This document shows, piece after piece, positions 5,936-7,952 of a DNA stretch of 7,952 bases (positions are counted from its first letter, which is position 1; each line of letters opens with the position of its first letter). The translations under genes and the position numbers were made by a program. The notes beneath the pieces are model-generated. The model worked only from the letters and a program-made list of their open reading frames with translations. It made no database searches and was not told the DNA's origin. The DNA is from Atribacterota bacterium (lineage in GTDB: Bacteria > Atribacterota > Phoenicimicrobiia > Phoenicimicrobiales > Phoenicimicrobiaceae), in contig JAUVOA010000060.1 in the NCBI GenBank assembly GCA_030599445.1, forward strand, positions 1 through 7,952, given 5' to 3'.

Positions 5936-6030
5936 TATAATTATAAAATAATTCCCCTTTGTGTTTTTTTATGCCCGAGGTAGCCAGTATAGGGCTAACT
6001 GAAGAGGAAGCCAGAAAAGAAATGAGATAA
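5936..6030 (+). pseudogene. Frameshifted relic of dihydrolipoamide dehydrogenase C-terminal domain
   Basis: Two adjoining frames each spell part of one conserved motif. From 5936 the frame reads YNYKIIPLCVF, and from 5971 another frame reads MPEVASIGLTEEEARKE followed by MR and a stop at 6028-6030. Joined, this is the hallmark of the dimerisation domain of dihydrolipoamide dehydrogenase and related flavin disulfide reductases (...Y-x-x-IP-x-x-VFT-x-PEVASVGLTEEEA...). The break falls in a T7 run at 5964-5970, where a missing base changes the frame. Nothing before 5930 or after 6030 continues the homology, and the FAD- and NAD-binding domains are absent, so this is a decayed remnant of about 30 codons. 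The motif is short, so assignment among lpd-like enzymes (mercuric reductase, for example) is not settled. Confidence 0.7.
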
Positions 6031-6040
6031 TTTGTCTTTG

Positions 6041-7222
6041 ATGAAATATGATATAGAAGAAAAGAGAAAAAATAAGAGAAAAATATATCTGGATACCAAC
6101 CTGCAGATTATTTTTGGAATAACTCTTACCTATATTATGGCAGTAGCCAGTATTACCCCTGCCTTTCCCAAAATAGTTAAGGAGCTGAATATATCAGTTA
6201 AAGATGTTGGGCTTTTAATTACTGCTTTTTCCTTCCCCGGTATTTTATTAGTTCCCTTTTTAGGAGTAATAGCTGACCGATGGGGTAGGAAGAGGATAAT
6301 TATTCCCTTTCTGATGTTATTTGGTATAGCGGGAGGACTATGTTTTTTTGTACGTGATTTTAAACTATTGCTAATATTGCGTTTAATTCAAGGGATAGGA
6401 GCAGCTCCCCTGGGCGCTTTAACTGTTACCATTATTGGAGACCTTTATTCCGGGAAAAAACTTGTAGCCGCAATGGGCTATAATTCCAGCATTCGAAGCA
6501 TGGGCTCCGCTATTTATCCGGCTATTGGCGGAGCCCTGGCAATGATGGGCTGGCATTATCCTTTTATCTTACCTGTAATAGCTGTTCCCATAGGATTTTT
6601 AGTATTATTCAATCTAAAAACTCCGGAACCTGAAAATGAAGTACATATTAGAGAACATCTGAATATCGTCTGGAAAAAATTAAGAAACCGCCAGATGGTC
6701 GGACTGTTAGTTGTTAGCATTATTCTCTTCATTATGCTTTTTGGCTCATATATGACCTACTTTCCACTTTTGTTGGGAAATTCATTTGCTGCATCCTCCC
6801 TTATTATCGGTTTGGTTATAGCCAGTGTATCTCTTATTGCTGCTTTTACTTCTTCTCAATTAGGTAAAATTATCAAGCTCTTTCCAAAAAAAATTATTTT
6901 GAAAATATCTTTTATCCTCTATGCTATTGCTTTATTGATTATTCCTCTTATCTCTCAACCTTGGTTATTTTTTATCCCTATAATTATCTTCGGGATTGCT
7001 CATGGTATGAGTATTCCTGTTATTCAGGCTCTCTTCGCAGAGGCAGCTCCCTTAAAATACCGGGCTACCTTTATGTCAGTAAGTGGAATGACTTTTCGAA
7101 TAGGTCAGACCCTGGGACCGCTTTTAATGGGAATAGTTATAAGTATCTGGGGAATAGGCGGAGCTTTTTATGCCGGAGCAGGATTATCAATAGTTATGTT
7201 TATAATAATATTTAGGTTGTAG
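6041..7222 (+). CDS. Major facilitator superfamily transporter
   Basis: A 393-residue inner-membrane transporter with about 12 hydrophobic segments in two halves, separated by a charged central loop (PEPENEVHIREHLNIVWKKL). The MFS motif A, GVIADRWGRKR, is at residues 75-85 between segments 2 and 3, and LRLIQGIGAAPLG lies in segment 4. The pattern resembles drug:proton antiporters, but substrate cannot be inferred. The ATG at 6041 is preferred; a TTG at 6032 in frame is possible, and neither has a clear Shine-Dalgarno, unlike every other gene here. The protein stops at the end of the twelfth segment with almost no C-terminal tail. It starts only 10 bases after the stop of the lipoamide dehydrogenase relic and lies 46 bases before the ferredoxin gene, so it may share a transcript with the AOR genes. 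A link to aldehyde or acid transport is only a guess from position. Confidence 0.87.
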   Translation: MKYDIEEKRKNKRKIYLDTNLQIIFGITLTYIMAVASITPAFPKIVKELNISVKDVGLLITAFSFPGILLVPFLGVIADRWGRKRIIIPFLMLFGIAGGLCFFVRDFKLLLILRLIQGIGAAPLGALTVTIIGDLYSGKKLVAAMGYNSSIRSMGSAIYPAIGGALAMMGWHYPFILPVIAVPIGFLVLFNLKTPEPENEVHIREHLNIVWKKLRNRQMVGLLVVSIILFIMLFGSYMTYFPLLLGNSFAASSLIIGLVIASVSLIAAFTSSQLGKIIKLFPKKIILKISFILYAIALLIIPLISQPWLFFIPIIIFGIAHGMSIPVIQALFAEAAPLKYRATFMSVSGMTFRIGQTLGPLLMGIVISIWGIGGAFYAGAGLSIVMFIIIFRL

Positions 7223-7268
7223 TATAAAATAGGATTGTTGTTCTCCATTTTCGAACAAGGAGGAAACT

Positions 7269-7670
7269 ATGAGATTAACTGTAAAAGATGTAGATAAATG
7301 TATCGGCTGTCAGAGTTGTATGTTTGCCTGTGCCCGGCGAAAAGGTGAGGCAGGTTTAGCAAGATCAAGTATAGGGATAAGATCTGCCGGGGGAATGGAG
7401 CGAGGATTTATTGTAGTTGTCTGCCGAGCCTGTTCTGACCCGCCCTGTGCCAAAGTATGTCCTACGGGAGCCTTGGTGCCCAAAGAAGGTGGAGGGGTGA
7501 AGCTGGATATTACCAAATGTATAGGATGCGGATACTGTAAAGATGCCTGCATTATAGGAGCCATATTTTGGGATGATGAAATTAACAAGCCGATGGTCTG
7601 TACCTATTGCGGCTATTGTGCGAAATTCTGTCCCCATGAGGTGTTAGAACTTGAGAAGGAGGATTCCTGA
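7269..7670 (+). CDS. Four-cluster ferredoxin subunit of an aldehyde oxidoreductase
   Basis: A 133-residue cytoplasmic iron-sulfur protein of the HycB/DmsB-like polyferredoxin type. All 16 ligands are present in four sets: C11/C14/C17/C21, C52/C55/C60/C64 (with the DPPC spacing typical of DmsB-like subunits), C84/C87/C90/C94 and C111/C114/C117/C121. It should bind four [4Fe-4S] clusters and carry electrons between the active-site subunit and soluble ferredoxin or another partner. AAGGAGG at 7257-7263 lies 5 bases before the ATG. The AOR gene starts one base after its stop, and the AOR Shine-Dalgarno sits inside this gene, so the two are translationally coupled. Small proteins of this kind are commonly encoded next to AOR-family genes, which supports the pairing. 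The partner assignment is inference from context. Confidence 0.88.
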   Translation: MRLTVKDVDKCIGCQSCMFACARRKGEAGLARSSIGIRSAGGMERGFIVVVCRACSDPPCAKVCPTGALVPKEGGGVKLDITKCIGCGYCKDACIIGAIFWDDEINKPMVCTYCGYCAKFCPHEVLELEKEDS

Positions 7671-7671
7671 C

Positions 7672-7952
7672 ATGTTTAAAGATGATGTCCTGGTCAATAT
7701 TCTTTATGTAGATCTTTCTCAGAAAAAATATTGGGTAGAAAGAAGAGAAGATCTTTTTGAAAAATATTTAGGGGGCGCAGGAGTGGCTATTCAGCTTCTT
7801 AAAGAAGAATGTCCTGCCGGTAGTAGTGACCCTTTAGGCCCGGAAAATCCTATTATATTTGCGGTGGGTCCCTTAACCGGCTTATTCCCTCTGGCTTCAA
7901 AGACCGTCGCTATGTTTAAATCCCCTCATACCGGTAATCTGGGAGAGAGCCA
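7672..7952 (+). CDS. Tungsten-type aldehyde:ferredoxin oxidoreductase, N-terminal part
   Basis: Partial gene: 93 complete codons, then it runs off the window. The product begins with the AOR N-terminal domain: ILYVDLSQKKYWVE, then YLGGAGVAIQLLKEE (residues 32-46), then LGPENPIIFAVGPLTG and SPHTGNLGES, all family hallmarks for the fold that holds the tungsten- or molybdenum-bispyranopterin. AOR enzymes oxidise aldehydes to acids with ferredoxin or, run backward, reduce acids. The GGxG loop has Ala at residue 36 where many members have Arg. AAGGAGG at 7656-7662 lies 9 bases before the ATG. The catalytic and cluster-binding cysteines would be in the missing part, so the exact subfamily (AOR, FOR, GOR or benzoyl-CoA-reductase-like) cannot be told. 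Confidence 0.92.
   Translation, partial: MFKDDVLVNILYVDLSQKKYWVERREDLFEKYLGGAGVAIQLLKEECPAGSSDPLGPENPIIFAVGPLTGLFPLASKTVAMFKSPHTGNLGES

Noticed and set aside
5935..5948. Palindrome TTTATAATTATAAA after fdhA
   Set aside because: A pure AT palindrome without a loop or U-tract; it lies within the lipoamide dehydrogenase relic and is best explained by composition.
7238..7258. Hairpin TTGTTC/GAACAA just before the ferredoxin gene
   Set aside because: Only 6 bp, AT-rich, no T-run; it touches the first bases of the Shine-Dalgarno but is too weak to call a terminator or regulatory site.
1..7952. CRISPR array, tRNA, rRNA, insertion-sequence ends or attachment sites
   Set aside because: No regularly spaced direct repeats, cloverleaf, conserved rRNA segments or flanking inverted repeats were seen on either strand by eye.

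Overview
The window reads as AT-rich chromosomal DNA from a strictly anaerobic bacterium. The evidence for a bacterium is strong AGGAGG-type Shine-Dalgarno sites, a sigma70-like promoter, intrinsic terminators and a GEMM-I riboswitch. The evidence for anaerobic, low-potential metabolism is an HdrC/HdrB pair, a Cys-type formate dehydrogenase, a four-cluster ferredoxin subunit and the start of a tungsten-type aldehyde:ferredoxin oxidoreductase (AOR). An uncultured syntrophic, fermentative or acetogenic lineage (Atribacterota-like or clostridial, for example) would fit, but the taxonomy is inference.

Layout, all genes on the + strand. Positions 1-743 hold no convincing protein gene. They contain a terminator for something upstream of the window (41-80), a good promoter (TTGTAA-N17-TATAAT, 195-223), a short possible transcript ending at a second terminator (426-458), and a clear class I cyclic-di-GMP (GEMM-I) riboswitch (about 549-644). 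Downstream, 744-2267 encodes an exported or membrane-anchored protein with a DUF4384-like domain and four tandem PEGA repeats, so an envelope protein is apparently under second-messenger control. An 18-bp hairpin (2366-2406) separates it from the next unit.

Positions 2472-5923 form a tight operon, hdrC-hdrB-fdhA. The HdrC-like and HdrB-like proteins have complete cluster motifs, including two perfect CCG motifs in HdrB. The FdhA-like protein has Cys139-His140 at the active site. No hdrA, fdhB or other electron-acceptor subunit lies in the unit, so this looks like a minimal formate/disulfide-type redox module that must borrow a partner encoded elsewhere.

Between this operon and the next gene lies a short relic (about 5936-6030) that still spells the dihydrolipoamide dehydrogenase C-terminal-domain motif, split by a frameshift in a T7 run. 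It marks an old deletion or rearrangement junction. After it come an MFS transporter (6041-7222), a 16-cysteine ferredoxin-type subunit (7269-7670) and the first 93 codons of an AOR gene (from 7672, running off the window). The last two are almost certainly an enzyme and its electron-transfer subunit. The transporter may be co-transcribed with them.

Nothing here is a confirmed new system. The points most worth pursuing are the riboswitch whose basal helix runs directly into a U-tract, the unexplained short transcription unit upstream of it, and the HdrA-less hdrCB-fdhA operon.
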